Source: Paenibacillus baekrokdamisoli
GTDB taxonomy: Bacteria; Bacillota; Bacilli; Paenibacillales; Paenibacillaceae
Reading direction: 5' to 3'
Assembly: GCF_003945345.1 (NCBI RefSeq)
Contig: NZ_AP019308.1
Span: 5,756,501 to 5,820,500, forward strand
Length of the DNA: 64,000 bases
Within the stretch, counting starts at the first letter, position 1, and the number at the start of each line of letters is the position of its first letter. Shown here one piece after another: positions 43,638-51,984 of the stretch. The notes under the pieces were generated by a model. That model saw only the letters and a program-made list of their open reading frames with translations, was not told the origin of the DNA and did no database searches. The translations under genes and the position numbers were made by a program.

Positions 43638-44612
43638 TTATTGAACTCGTTTTCCATTGTTCAAAGAAGGAGAATGTGTAACATAACTGTGTAAAATCAT
43701 CCCAAGGATTACGATAAACATACCACTCCAGGATATAAGAGAAGGAAGCTGAATAGACAAAAAGACGAGTTCTCCTAATAATGAAAAAAACACTTCCATG
43801 GATTGCGTTGCTTCAATAGTTGCCAACTTCTGCATGTTTCCTCTTACCATATCTGTTGCTTTAAAAAATAAAACAGTAGCTATTACTCCAGAAAAAATGG
43901 CAACCAAAACGGATTGAATGGTTTGCTCTTTACTTGGCATACCTGTGGTACAAAAACCGTAGAACGAAAGCAAAAGCCAGAGCGGTAAACTAGCTAAAGT
44001 CATCCCTAGTACACGTTGATATGCATCTAGACGTCCCGCACATACCTCCATCATTTTACGATTACCTAATGGATAAGCAAATGAAGCTATAATGATAGGG
44101 GTCACTCCGAATAACAAATCTGTTATAGAAATTGATTTTGACTGTTCAATTTGCATTAGAATGATTCCGAGCAGAATGATCAGAGACATCAAAAGACCTT
44201 TGAAGGGGATTTTCCCACGTGATTTTATAGGACCATTCTTTGTTTGTACGATTTCTGAAAAAAACGGAGCAAGTAAAGAACCTGATATAATTGTGATCTG
44301 CCAAGTTCCAGCGATAAGCCAGCCTGGTGAATATGCTGACGCGAAACATAAGGGAGCATAAAATAACCCAAACCCCACAAAGCTCCATAGAAGCCAAGTT
44401 CCTGGTGCTTCTCTCATTACTTTCAGAAGAGGTATAAGCTTATTTTTTGACATCACAATGATTAATAAAAGTGGAATCATAAAGATATAACGTAACGAAG
44501 CACTCCATATCCAATTCCCACCAGACAACTCCATAGACCGATTAAGAACAAATGTAAAAGAAAAAAAGAAAGCAGCAAAAACACCTAACAATATAGATCG
44601 CAATTGACTCAC
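43638..44612 (-). CDS. EmrE/DMT-type multidrug efflux transporter
   Basis: A 324-residue, roughly ten-helix integral membrane protein. The arrangement FAAFFFSFTFVLNRSMELSGG, YAPLCFASAYSPGWLIAGTWQ and the later helices match the multidrug-resistance efflux transporter family of the drug/metabolite superfamily. Starts with GTG and no good Shine-Dalgarno is visible. Substrate unknown. Confidence 0.8.
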   Translation of the reverse strand: MSQLRSILLGVFAAFFFSFTFVLNRSMELSGGNWIWSASLRYIFMIPLLLIIVMSKNKLIPLLKVMREAPGTWLLWSFVGFGLFYAPLCFASAYSPGWLIAGTWQITIISGSLLAPFFSEIVQTKNGPIKSRGKIPFKGLLMSLIILLGIILMQIEQSKSISITDLLFGVTPIIIASFAYPLGNRKMMEVCAGRLDAYQRVLGMTLASLPLWLLLSFYGFCTTGMPSKEQTIQSVLVAIFSGVIATVLFFKATDMVRGNMQKLATIEATQSMEVFFSLLGELVFLSIQLPSLISWSGMFIVILGMILHSYVTHSPSLNNGKRVQ

Positions 44613-44740
44613 CTTATTCTGTCTGTTTAGTTATCGTGTTATTTAAAAGCACTTCGGTTTTATTTTCAAGACGCCTCTCTTGAAGAAATCTACCTATTAG
44701 CATTCCTGTAGAGCGTTAAATTTCCGCTTTGCAAAAAAAA

Positions 44741-44877
44741 ACGAGCGCCTCGGTACGATGGGAGTATGCAACGGGTCATAGCCCTTAAAATCCCATCAAC
44801 CAGGAGGACGCTCTACTATAAATTCTAAATCGCAGGACAAACAAAATCAACTCGCTGAAAAAATTACCAATTGGTAG
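44741..44877 (+). mobile_element. probable insertion-sequence relic
   Basis: A leader with inverted arms (GAGCGCCTC/GAGGACGCTC and GATGGGA/TCCCATC) and an AGGAGG-type ribosome site is followed by an 18-codon open stretch from 44821 (NSKSQDKQNQLAEKITNW) closed by TAG at 44875-44877. The expected initiator is ATA instead of ATG. This looks like the 5' end of a transposase with a dead start and an early end. Which IS family cannot be settled here. It sits in a 420-bp gap between oppositely placed genes; the rest of that gap shows only the FrnE terminator. Confidence 0.4.
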
Positions 44878-44971
44878 TCGGGATCGACTTTCTTCCTATA
44901 TTCACATGCCAAAAATGAGGATTTGAACCTTTTCAAGATATATAGAAACTTCATGTATAACGAAAAAAAAG

Positions 44972-45023
44972 AAAATAAGCAGGATGTGAGCAAGTTATTA
45001 CTGCTCATATCCTGCTTATTTTT
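44972..45023 (-). terminator. terminator of the FrnE-type gene
   Basis: AAAATAAGCAGGATGTGAGCA pairs almost fully with 45002-45022 around a short loop; on the minus strand it is followed by a run of T residues. Confidence 0.8.
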
Positions 45024-45035
45024 AAAAATCACAAC

Positions 45036-45671
45036 TTACTCCCCAGTAGCCACACGTTCCATAAGCCCAATAAGCTCATCCGCCGGATAAGCACCAGACA
45101 GCGCGTATTTATTATTAAACACGAAGTACGGCACACCGGTTACACCGATTTTATGCGCTTGCTCGATGTCGGCGTCTACCGATTCGCTGCCTTCTCCAGC
45201 AAGCAGACGAGTGCGAATATCTGCTTCATCTAAGCCGAGCTCAATTGCGACGGCTAACACCTCGCTGAGCTGAGCGACATCGCGGCCTTCCTCGAAAGTG
45301 GCGCGAAACAGTGAATCAACCGCTGCCGTCTTGCTCTCTTCAGGGACTAGAGCGATGAAGCGGTGAGCAAGTCTAGTGTTCGGCATCCGGGTGACACGGT
45401 CGAAGCGGAACGTAACGCCAACGGCTGCACCAGATTTGGTAACATGCTCAAGCATGCGCTGAAGCGTTTCAGCACCGCCCATTTTCTTCTGCATGACTTC
45501 ATCAAATGAACGTCCTTCCTCGGGAAGGTTGGGATCCAGCTGATAAGCCTTGTATGTGATCGTAACGGGCTCGCCGCCTTTGGCTTCCCATTGCTTTAAA
45601 GCGCGAAATAAATTTTGTTTACCGATTCGGCACCAAGGGCAGACCACGTCAGAGTACAAATCAATATGCAT
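45036..45671 (-). CDS. DsbA-family protein disulfide oxidoreductase, FrnE-like
   Basis: A 211-residue thioredoxin-fold protein with a CPWC active site at residues 11-14 (DVVCPWCRIG) and the cis-Pro loop in VTGVPYFVFN. The absence of a signal peptide fits the cytosolic FrnE subfamily rather than periplasmic DsbA. It would oxidise or isomerise thiols and may respond to oxidative stress. Confidence 0.9.
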   Translation of the reverse strand: MHIDLYSDVVCPWCRIGKQNLFRALKQWEAKGGEPVTITYKAYQLDPNLPEEGRSFDEVMQKKMGGAETLQRMLEHVTKSGAAVGVTFRFDRVTRMPNTRLAHRFIALVPEESKTAAVDSLFRATFEEGRDVAQLSEVLAVAIELGLDEADIRTRLLAGEGSESVDADIEQAHKIGVTGVPYFVFNNKYALSGAYPADELIGLMERVATGE

Positions 45672-45902
45672 ATGTCATAATCCTCTCATGGGTAATTTTT
45701 ATACTTTATTTTAACACAGGTGCGCCTACAGTTCCTAACCCCTAATTAATGAGTTTCAGTTGAGAAGGTACAAACACGCTGCGCGGAAGATCCTACGGAT
45801 AGAGCCAATCCCTCTTTTAAGATATTTCTCAGGCGGTTACAATATTATTAGCACAGCATTATCTTAGGAAGCAGCTGAACCAAAGAGGTGAACAAAACAA
45901 TT

Positions 45903-46790
45903 ATGATTCGAATTGGCTTAGCAGGATGGGGAGATCACCCAACTTTATATAAAGAACCGGGCGCCAAGAAAAACAAGCTGGCCGCCTATTCGCGATGGTT
46001 CAATTCTGTGGAGGTGGATAGTACCTTCTATGCCGTGCAGTCCCCTGAGCTCATGAAGCGAGGGGCAGATGATACACCGCCGGAATTTCGTTTTGTTGTA
46101 AAAGCTTACCAGGGGATGACAGGCTATTCGCGGGGTGGAGGCAGCAGTTATAAACCTTTCGCAAGCGAGGAAGCGATGTATGCTGCTTTTCACGAATCTC
46201 TTGCTCCTCTAAGGGAAGCCGGGAAGCTGGCAGCTGTGCTGTTCCAATACCCGCCGTGGTTTGATTGCTCCCGTCCTTATGTCGATCAGATTCGCAAGGC
46301 GAAGCGGCTCATGGGAGACGTGCCTGTTGCTCTGGAGTTTCGCCATCAGAGTTGGTTCGAGCCTGATATGCGGGAGAGAACCTTGGATTTCACGCGGCGT
46401 GAAGGGTGGATGCACACCGTATGCGATGAACCGCAGGCAGGTGAGGGCTCGGTGCCGATTGTAGAAGCTGCAACCGACGAGAAGGTGACGATTGTTCGGC
46501 TGCATGGTCGTAACAAGGAAGGTTGGGTATCCACTGGCCAGCCGAATTGGCGGGAAATTCGTTATTTGTACCGCTATAACAAGGATGAGCTGGAGGAATG
46601 GGTCGAACGGCTGAGGCGGCTTGATGAGCTATCCCAAACGGTTTACATTCTGTTCAATAATAACTCCGGCGGGGATGCCGCAGATAATGCACTGCAGCTC
46701 ATGCAGATGTTGGATCAGCTACCTGTGAGAGGCGCGTTTGAACAGGTCAAGCCAGTTGAAGAAGCGGAGCAGCTGGAACTATTCGACTGA
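45903..46790 (+). CDS. DUF72 family protein
   Basis: A 295-residue TIM-barrel protein of the DUF72/YecE type: IGLAGWGD at the N-terminus, VDSTFYAVQSPE, and VALEFRHQSWF in the middle. The function of the family is not known. The ATG at 45903 is used; a GTG 15 bases upstream is an alternative start with AAAGAGG nearby. It has no clear partners and is followed by a regulator gene. Confidence 0.85.
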   Translation: MIRIGLAGWGDHPTLYKEPGAKKNKLAAYSRWFNSVEVDSTFYAVQSPELMKRGADDTPPEFRFVVKAYQGMTGYSRGGGSSYKPFASEEAMYAAFHESLAPLREAGKLAAVLFQYPPWFDCSRPYVDQIRKAKRLMGDVPVALEFRHQSWFEPDMRERTLDFTRREGWMHTVCDEPQAGEGSVPIVEAATDEKVTIVRLHGRNKEGWVSTGQPNWREIRYLYRYNKDELEEWVERLRRLDELSQTVYILFNNNSGGDAADNALQLMQMLDQLPVRGAFEQVKPVEEAEQLELFD

Positions 46791-46879
46791 TTCCACGAGG
46801 CAATCAGCAGACTCCTAGGGTTCTAACTTAGAAGGAATAGAAAACAAAGAAGTAAAGCAAAATAAGAGACATGCCACCA

Positions 46880-46913
46880 TTGACAACAACAACTGTAACT
46901 GATATTATTACAG
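46880..46913 (+). promoter_or_regulatory. promoter with overlapping palindrome before the rrf2 gene
   Basis: TTGACA (46880-46885) and TATTAT (46903-46908) are spaced by 17 bases. The imperfect palindrome CTGTAA-N9-TTACAG (46893-46913) overlaps the -10, so a dimer binding there would block the promoter. This fits autoregulation by the Rrf2 protein it expresses. Confidence 0.65.
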
Positions 46914-46938
46914 TATAAAGCGAGGTGGTCGCTAAAAC

Positions 46939-47364
46939 ATGAACAGCGAATTTACGATTGCCGTACACAGTTTGGTATATTTGGCTCACAAGCCGGAGCG
47001 AATGGCTTCCAGCGAAGCGATTGCTGACAATGTAGCGACGAATCCGGCGAGAATTCGCAAGGTTATGAGCTGTTTGAGGCGAGGCGGTTATGTCGACACG
47101 CGGGAAGGCGCTGGCGGCGGATACAGGCTGACACTTGATCCAGCAGTAGTCACCTTAGCTGATATTTATAGGCTTATGGCCCAAGGATCTGTCATTCCGA
47201 GCTGGTGCTCAGGCAATCCGGATATGGATTGTGTAGTGGGCTCCAATATGAAAGAAGTGATGGACGGTATATTTTGCAAGGCGGAGAAGCAGCTCGAGAG
47301 TTACTTTAGCGGCATCACCCTTACCGATATGCTGAGTCAGATTCGAGACTGTGAGGATTGTTGA
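46939..47364 (+). CDS. Rrf2-family transcriptional regulator
   Basis: A 141-residue winged-helix regulator of the Rrf2 family (IscR/NsrR/CymR relatives). The HTH is AIADNVATNPARIRKVMSCL; the wing is GGYRLT. Six cysteines (45, 90, 98, 113, 138, 141) include Cys90, Cys98 and Cys113 in the usual cluster region and a C-terminal CEDC pair. It might bind an iron-sulfur cluster or sense thiol redox state. It sits just before a thioredoxin gene. Confidence 0.85.
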   Translation: MNSEFTIAVHSLVYLAHKPERMASSEAIADNVATNPARIRKVMSCLRRGGYVDTREGAGGGYRLTLDPAVVTLADIYRLMAQGSVIPSWCSGNPDMDCVVGSNMKEVMDGIFCKAEKQLESYFSGITLTDMLSQIRDCEDC

Positions 47365-47452
47365 TTCGATCTTATGATGTGATGGGTATACCCTTCTCAT
47401 ACAGTGTTTGCAGCTCATGTAAGAGAACTTATATTTGAGAGGATGATTGAAT

Positions 47453-47764
47453 ATGGCAGTAGCATTGACTAAAGACAACTTCAGCAAAAGCATTGAGAGC
47501 GGCGTATCCTTGGTTGACTTCTGGGCACCATGGTGCGGACCTTGTAAAATGCAGCTTCCAATCGTTGAGGAGCTTTCCACTGAGCTTCAAGGCACAGCGG
47601 TAATCGGCAAAATTAACGTAGATGAAGAGCCGGAATTGGCTTCCCAATTCGGCGTAATGAGCATCCCTACACTTATTTTGTTCAAAGACGGTCAACCCGT
47701 TGACAAAATGGTTGGCTTGCAATCCAAAGACGCTTTGAAAAACAAAATTCAAGGCCATATCTAA
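47453..47764 (+). CDS. trxA: thioredoxin
   Basis: A 103-residue thioredoxin with the active site WCGPC at 27-31 and the cis-Pro loop in MSIPTLILF. The ATG at 47453 follows AGAGGA; a TTG two codons earlier is an alternative. It reduces protein disulfides in the cytosol. It follows the Rrf2 gene by 88 bases, so redox control by that regulator is plausible. Confidence 0.93.
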   Translation: MAVALTKDNFSKSIESGVSLVDFWAPWCGPCKMQLPIVEELSTELQGTAVIGKINVDEEPELASQFGVMSIPTLILFKDGQPVDKMVGLQSKDALKNKIQGHI

Positions 47765-47819
47765 TAAACCGAGTTCAACATAACTCGTTCTTTCTTATCT
47801 CATATTTTGTGAGCAAGCA

Positions 47820-47848
47820 AAAAGGATCCGCGGCAGCGGATCCTTTTG
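47820..47848 (+). terminator. terminator after the thioredoxin gene
   Basis: AAAGGATCCG pairs with CGGATCCTTT around CGGCAG, followed by TTGC. It also lies just beyond the convergent Fic gene's end, so it may serve both. Confidence 0.85.
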
Positions 47849-47872
47849 CTGTTTTATTGAACTAGCATCCTC

Positions 47873-49009
47873 TTAATTAAGGTCATCTTTCAATAGCAAA
47901 TAACTGTACTGCTCCGGGTTTTCTCTGATTTCATCCCCTAATGCCTCATACCATTGAGATAGAATAACGGTTCGTATACGCAGAGCGTTAGGATCTTTTG
48001 GCTTTAAAAAACCAATTTCGATCCATTGTTTCAATTTCTCCCTAGCTGTCCGATCACCGATGCTAAGCAGCATCATAATTTCCGTTATGGTGATTTCGTC
48101 CTGTTTAAAAACTAATTGTCGAAACAGCTGTCTTTGTTGAATGTCTAATTGCCGAATCAGTTCCGGCTCTACACGTAGCATCTCTGCATTCTTCTCCTGA
48201 ACAATTTGCGCCGCATGCGTATAGACTTCTACTAGACCATTAAGGAAATAATCAAGCCAAACCGTTAAGTCTGCATCATGTCGGCCGTAGTAGTAATTAT
48301 GCGACAAACCCATTTGCAACGCCTTATAATATTCATTTAGATTCCGGTCATAGAAGTTTTCAAGAACGAATAGTCCCTTTAATCCAAATTGCCCTCTCCG
48401 CAGAATATAGGTTGCAATCATTCTCGCTGTCCGGCCGTTACCGTCCATATAAGGGTGAATCGTTAAAAACTGCCACATTGCTACTCCGGCACGAATTGGA
48501 GCTGGCAATTCATGGGTTTCCGGCGAATTTAGCCACGCTACGTAGTCCTCCATCAAAACAGGAACATCGGTATATTCTGGCGGCATGTAAAAACCCGATT
48601 GATTCCGATTGCCGACTTTGTTCTGCTCCAATCGATAATCGCTCAATCGCGGACGCCTTCCATGGGAAATGCGAATGATCGCATGAAGCTTTTTAATCCA
48701 TTCTTCTGTTATTGGCAGTCGCCTACGTTCCGAATCATCCAAGAACTCAATTGCTTTCATAAGGTTGTATACTTCCTGTTCCTTATCTAAATCACTACTT
48801 CGATAGAGCGCTTTGCGCTTTTTATCGTCATCAAGATCGTTGCCTTCCATTCTCGTCGAAAGCAATACCGTTGTCTCTTTTGCTTCCTTCTGCAACTGTT
48901 CCAATATATCCACTGGTAGAGGTAATTGATCGATTATGACGCTCGCTCGCTGGATCTCCAATAGCTTATTAATCATGTTGAACGTATTTGTGAGTTTTGG
49001 ATTAAACAT
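47873..49009 (-). CDS. Fic-family protein
   Basis: A 378-residue Fic-domain protein. The catalytic motif HPYMDGNGR starts at His185 and agrees with the AMP-transfer consensus HPFxDGNGR. An inhibitory-helix motif STRMEGN is at about 51-57 ([S/T]xxxE[G/N]) N-terminal to it, so it is a self-inhibited class II Fic protein. The C-terminal third is a winged-helix-like region. The ATG at 49009 fits AAGGAGG best; the frame begins six codons earlier. No toxin-antitoxin partner gene is adjacent. The target protein is unknown. Confidence 0.88.
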   Translation of the reverse strand: MFNPKLTNTFNMINKLLEIQRASVIIDQLPLPVDILEQLQKEAKETTVLLSTRMEGNDLDDDKKRKALYRSSDLDKEQEVYNLMKAIEFLDDSERRRLPITEEWIKKLHAIIRISHGRRPRLSDYRLEQNKVGNRNQSGFYMPPEYTDVPVLMEDYVAWLNSPETHELPAPIRAGVAMWQFLTIHPYMDGNGRTARMIATYILRRGQFGLKGLFVLENFYDRNLNEYYKALQMGLSHNYYYGRHDADLTVWLDYFLNGLVEVYTHAAQIVQEKNAEMLRVEPELIRQLDIQQRQLFRQLVFKQDEITITEIMMLLSIGDRTAREKLKQWIEIGFLKPKDPNALRIRTVILSQWYEALGDEIRENPEQYSYLLLKDDLN

Positions 49010-49119
49010 TGAACCGCCTCCTTTCATTCATTATATCACAATTACCGCTATTTTACCGCTATATACATATAGGTTCGAAAATTATACCATCCGGTCTCTT
49101 TCTATTTTGGTAGGGATCA

Positions 49120-49280
49120 GTGCTTGCCAACACGAAACAAAAGCGAAGCGGACGGAATCATTCTGAAGAAGCGATAGCGTTCGCCTTTGTCTCCGGATTT
49201 CTACCCCTGAGGGCTAGAATCAAGAAATAGGGAGACAACAGCGACCCTTAAGAATGATCCGCCCGCGCAGCGGCCTTCTA
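49120..49280. repeat. 160-bp long-hairpin dispersed repeat, copy 2
   Basis: Second copy of the element at 34711-34870, differing by scattered substitutions and small indels. Arms GCGGACGGAATCATTCT and AGAATGATCCGCCCGC pair. It lies between the starts of two divergent genes (Fic, minus; S-layer protein, plus) and so sits in both promoter regions. The rest of this 385-bp gap shows a weak promoter-like TTGACC before the S-layer gene. Confidence 0.8.
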
Positions 49281-49412
49281 CGCACCATGCTTCGAATTTA
49301 TCAAGCACTTATTTTAGTGTTGACCCAAAAAAGATGCAACTATTACCAAAATGTAAACGTTTAACCATACATAGGAACTTATTCACGTATACATTTTGGG
49401 GAGGAATACAGG

Positions 49413-51764
49413 ATGGGTATTGGTAATAGGCAGTGGATGCTGACTTTATGTGCGGCTGTTGCATTGACGGCTGCTGTGCCGGGGTCTGCTTTCGCGGACG
49501 GATCGGCACCGTCAGCTCCGTCAGCGAGCGTGAGCAGTGGTACGGTAGGAAGTCTAAAGGAAGGAAGTCTAATTGATTCCTCGATATCTAAGATAAAGGC
49601 AGAAGCTCTGGCTCGCAGCTACGTTAGTATTCCAGCAGAGTACAAGCTGCAAAATGCTAATCTATACAGCGGCTCGAATTGGATGAACAGTCGGGATATA
49701 TGGAGCCTTGCGTTCGTTAAGACAGTAGGCGGTAAGCAAAAGGGTACAATCAACGTTGGCATCGATGCCAACAGCGGCTTGCTGACCTCTTACAATGTAT
49801 ATGTGGATGAGCCGAATGCGAAGCCTTCTTATCCATTGAAGGTTGATCGTGATGCAGCGCGTACGGTAGCGCTCGCTTTCATTGCAAAGCAAACACCTGC
49901 TTATAAGGATCAGCTGCGTTTCGACGAAGACTATGGCAATGATTTGAAGCCGCCGCTTAATGGTCAGGTTCGCCATTCTCTCCGGTTCGATCGCGTTGTT
50001 GGCGATATTGCTTACATGGACAATTACATCGACGTTGATGTGGATAGTGAAGGCCGCATCCTGCGTTATGAAGTGACTTGGAATGAAAGCTTGATCTTCA
50101 ACCAGCAGAAGCCTTCCTTGTCGCTAACCGAAGCGGCTGCGAAGATTCGATCCTTGGTTAAGCCGGAGCTGGTCTACGTTTCTCCCTACCAAATGAAAGA
50201 GCCACGCAAGCCGATTCTTAGCTATGACCTGCAGCCTGTCACTATCGATGCGGTCACAGGTCAATTGACGCAGCCGCTCTATAGCATAGACCAATGGGCA
50301 TCGACGCCAGTAACGGATAAAGCACTCGGCAGTAAACCGCAGGGAGGCAAAGCATTAACGCGCGAGCAAGCTGCGCAAGCTATCAAGGCTGCTTTTCCCA
50401 TTCCGAAGGATGCTGTCCAGTCGGATGCGAATTACAACGAATATAAAGATGGCAACAGTGGCACAACATCCTCTTCTTGGAGCTTGAGATGGCAGTTGAA
50501 GAGCGGTGATAAAGAAGTAGGCAGCATCAATGCTTCCATTGATAGCGACACGGGTATCATCCGCAACTTCAGCTCTTATCGCTATCAGTCGGATGATTCG
50601 AGTGCAGCGACGAGCCGTATCACTTACAATGATGCGAAGACCAAAGCGGTGGAGCTCGTGAAAAAGCAGTTCCCATGGCTGACAAATCAGCTATATATTC
50701 GTCAACAGAGTGAAGTAGAGCTGGAACGGCAAAATAACGGGAACAATCAATACTCTTTTTCATTCGTTCGCAAAATTGATGGAGCACGCTTAGATAGTGA
50801 TTCCATTCAGGTAACGATTAACGCTAGTTCGGGTGACGTTCAAGAGCTGTGGTCGAATCTGTCGGTCTATGACTATCCTGCTCAAACACCGGCTGTCATC
50901 AGTGCGGATAAAGCCATTAACGCTTGGATGAATTATTATAAGCTTGAGCTTACCTATGTAACGGAAACATCCTTCCAAATTAATGGGCAGCCTATTCCAC
51001 CGGAGAAGTATAAGCTCATGTTAGCGTCAGGCGAGCTTAAAGGTGATGATAAAGATGTCCAATCCACAACGAAGCTTGTTTACCGATTGGTATCCAAGCC
51101 AAGAGATGAATCGGTCTTTCTGGATGCGCAAACAGGCCAATGGCGAAGCAGCGACAGTGGCGAAACGACCGAGCTGATTAAACCCAAAGCGATCGATGTA
51201 GAGGGACACTGGGCACAGCGTGAATTGGAACTGATGGTGGCTTACAAGGCACTTGATGTTGTTGATGGCAAAGTAAGGCCTAACCAAGTCATAACAAGAG
51301 GCGAGCTCATTAAGATGCTTGTGCTTGCTATGAACAGTGGTCGTCCACCTATTATGTACGCCTCAGACCAAGCAAAAACTAGTTTTAGTGATGTCTCGGC
51401 TTCTTCCGCCTATTATGTTTATGTTCAGGATGCGATGCAGCAGAATCTAATTGATCTTGGAGACGGTTCCTTTAATCCGGAAGGAAAGGTTGATCGAGGA
51501 GAGATGGCGGAGCTGATCGTCAGAGCGCTTGGCTATAACTCGCTTGCGGAGCATAAGGATCTCTTCAATGTTTCCTTCAAGGATGAGAGCAAGGTGAAGA
51601 AGAAGGGGCAGGCGGCTATCGTTGTCGGCCTTCATATCATGAGCTTGACCGATGGCAGCTTCCTGCCTGAACGCCAAGTGACTCGAGCAGAGGCGTCTGC
51701 AGCGTTCTTCCGGTTCCTCTCGGAACGAGCGGCGCTGCAGGAAGCTCCGCTCAGAAACGATTAA
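49413..51764 (+). CDS. S-layer-anchored PepSY/YcdB-like protein
   Basis: A 783-residue exported protein. The signal peptide is 1-29 (cleaved near AFADG). Residues about 50-590 form repeated YcdB/PepSY-like modules, each with a strand-rich FxR.VxGxxY... pattern (for example YSFSFVRKIDGARLDSD). Three SLH domains follow at about 592-640, 650-705 and 715-775, with the GHWAQ and DGSFNPEGKVDRGEMAELIV motifs. They bind pyruvylated cell-wall polymer. AGGAGG-like GGGAGG precedes the start. It probably has an inhibitor-like or envelope-support role; the function is not known. Confidence 0.85.
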   Translation: MGIGNRQWMLTLCAAVALTAAVPGSAFADGSAPSAPSASVSSGTVGSLKEGSLIDSSISKIKAEALARSYVSIPAEYKLQNANLYSGSNWMNSRDIWSLAFVKTVGGKQKGTINVGIDANSGLLTSYNVYVDEPNAKPSYPLKVDRDAARTVALAFIAKQTPAYKDQLRFDEDYGNDLKPPLNGQVRHSLRFDRVVGDIAYMDNYIDVDVDSEGRILRYEVTWNESLIFNQQKPSLSLTEAAAKIRSLVKPELVYVSPYQMKEPRKPILSYDLQPVTIDAVTGQLTQPLYSIDQWASTPVTDKALGSKPQGGKALTREQAAQAIKAAFPIPKDAVQSDANYNEYKDGNSGTTSSSWSLRWQLKSGDKEVGSINASIDSDTGIIRNFSSYRYQSDDSSAATSRITYNDAKTKAVELVKKQFPWLTNQLYIRQQSEVELERQNNGNNQYSFSFVRKIDGARLDSDSIQVTINASSGDVQELWSNLSVYDYPAQTPAVISADKAINAWMNYYKLELTYVTETSFQINGQPIPPEKYKLMLASGELKGDDKDVQSTTKLVYRLVSKPRDESVFLDAQTGQWRSSDSGETTELIKPKAIDVEGHWAQRELELMVAYKALDVVDGKVRPNQVITRGELIKMLVLAMNSGRPPIMYASDQAKTSFSDVSASSAYYVYVQDAMQQNLIDLGDGSFNPEGKVDRGEMAELIVRALGYNSLAEHKDLFNVSFKDESKVKKKGQAAIVVGLHIMSLTDGSFLPERQVTRAEASAAFFRFLSERAALQEAPLRND

Positions 51765-51807
51765 GCGCAGCTAATGTAATCGAGTAAAGGAATAAGGTGT
51801 AGAAGGA

Positions 51808-51847
51808 GAGTGTCACCACTTGATCATCAAGTGGCGGCACTCTTTTT
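51808..51847 (+). terminator. terminator after the S-layer protein gene
   Basis: GAGTGTCACCACTTGAT pairs with ATCAAGTGG...CACTC around CATC, followed by five T residues. Confidence 0.85.
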
Positions 51848-51984
51848 GCATTATGAGTGCGGTCATCAGGGAGCTGCTGTTCGTTTGAGATCACCACCTA
51901 GAGGCTTAGAGGTCTAAGATTGAGAAGCGCGCTGAGGAAGGGTATGATGAGGGAAAGCTATTTTGAATCTAGAGGGGGTCAAAG

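Noticed and set aside
49351..49366. cre-like site ATGTAAACGTTTAACC before the S-layer gene
   Set aside because: It misses the conserved CA end of the cre consensus, and the gene is not a carbon-use gene, so I did not list it as a feature.
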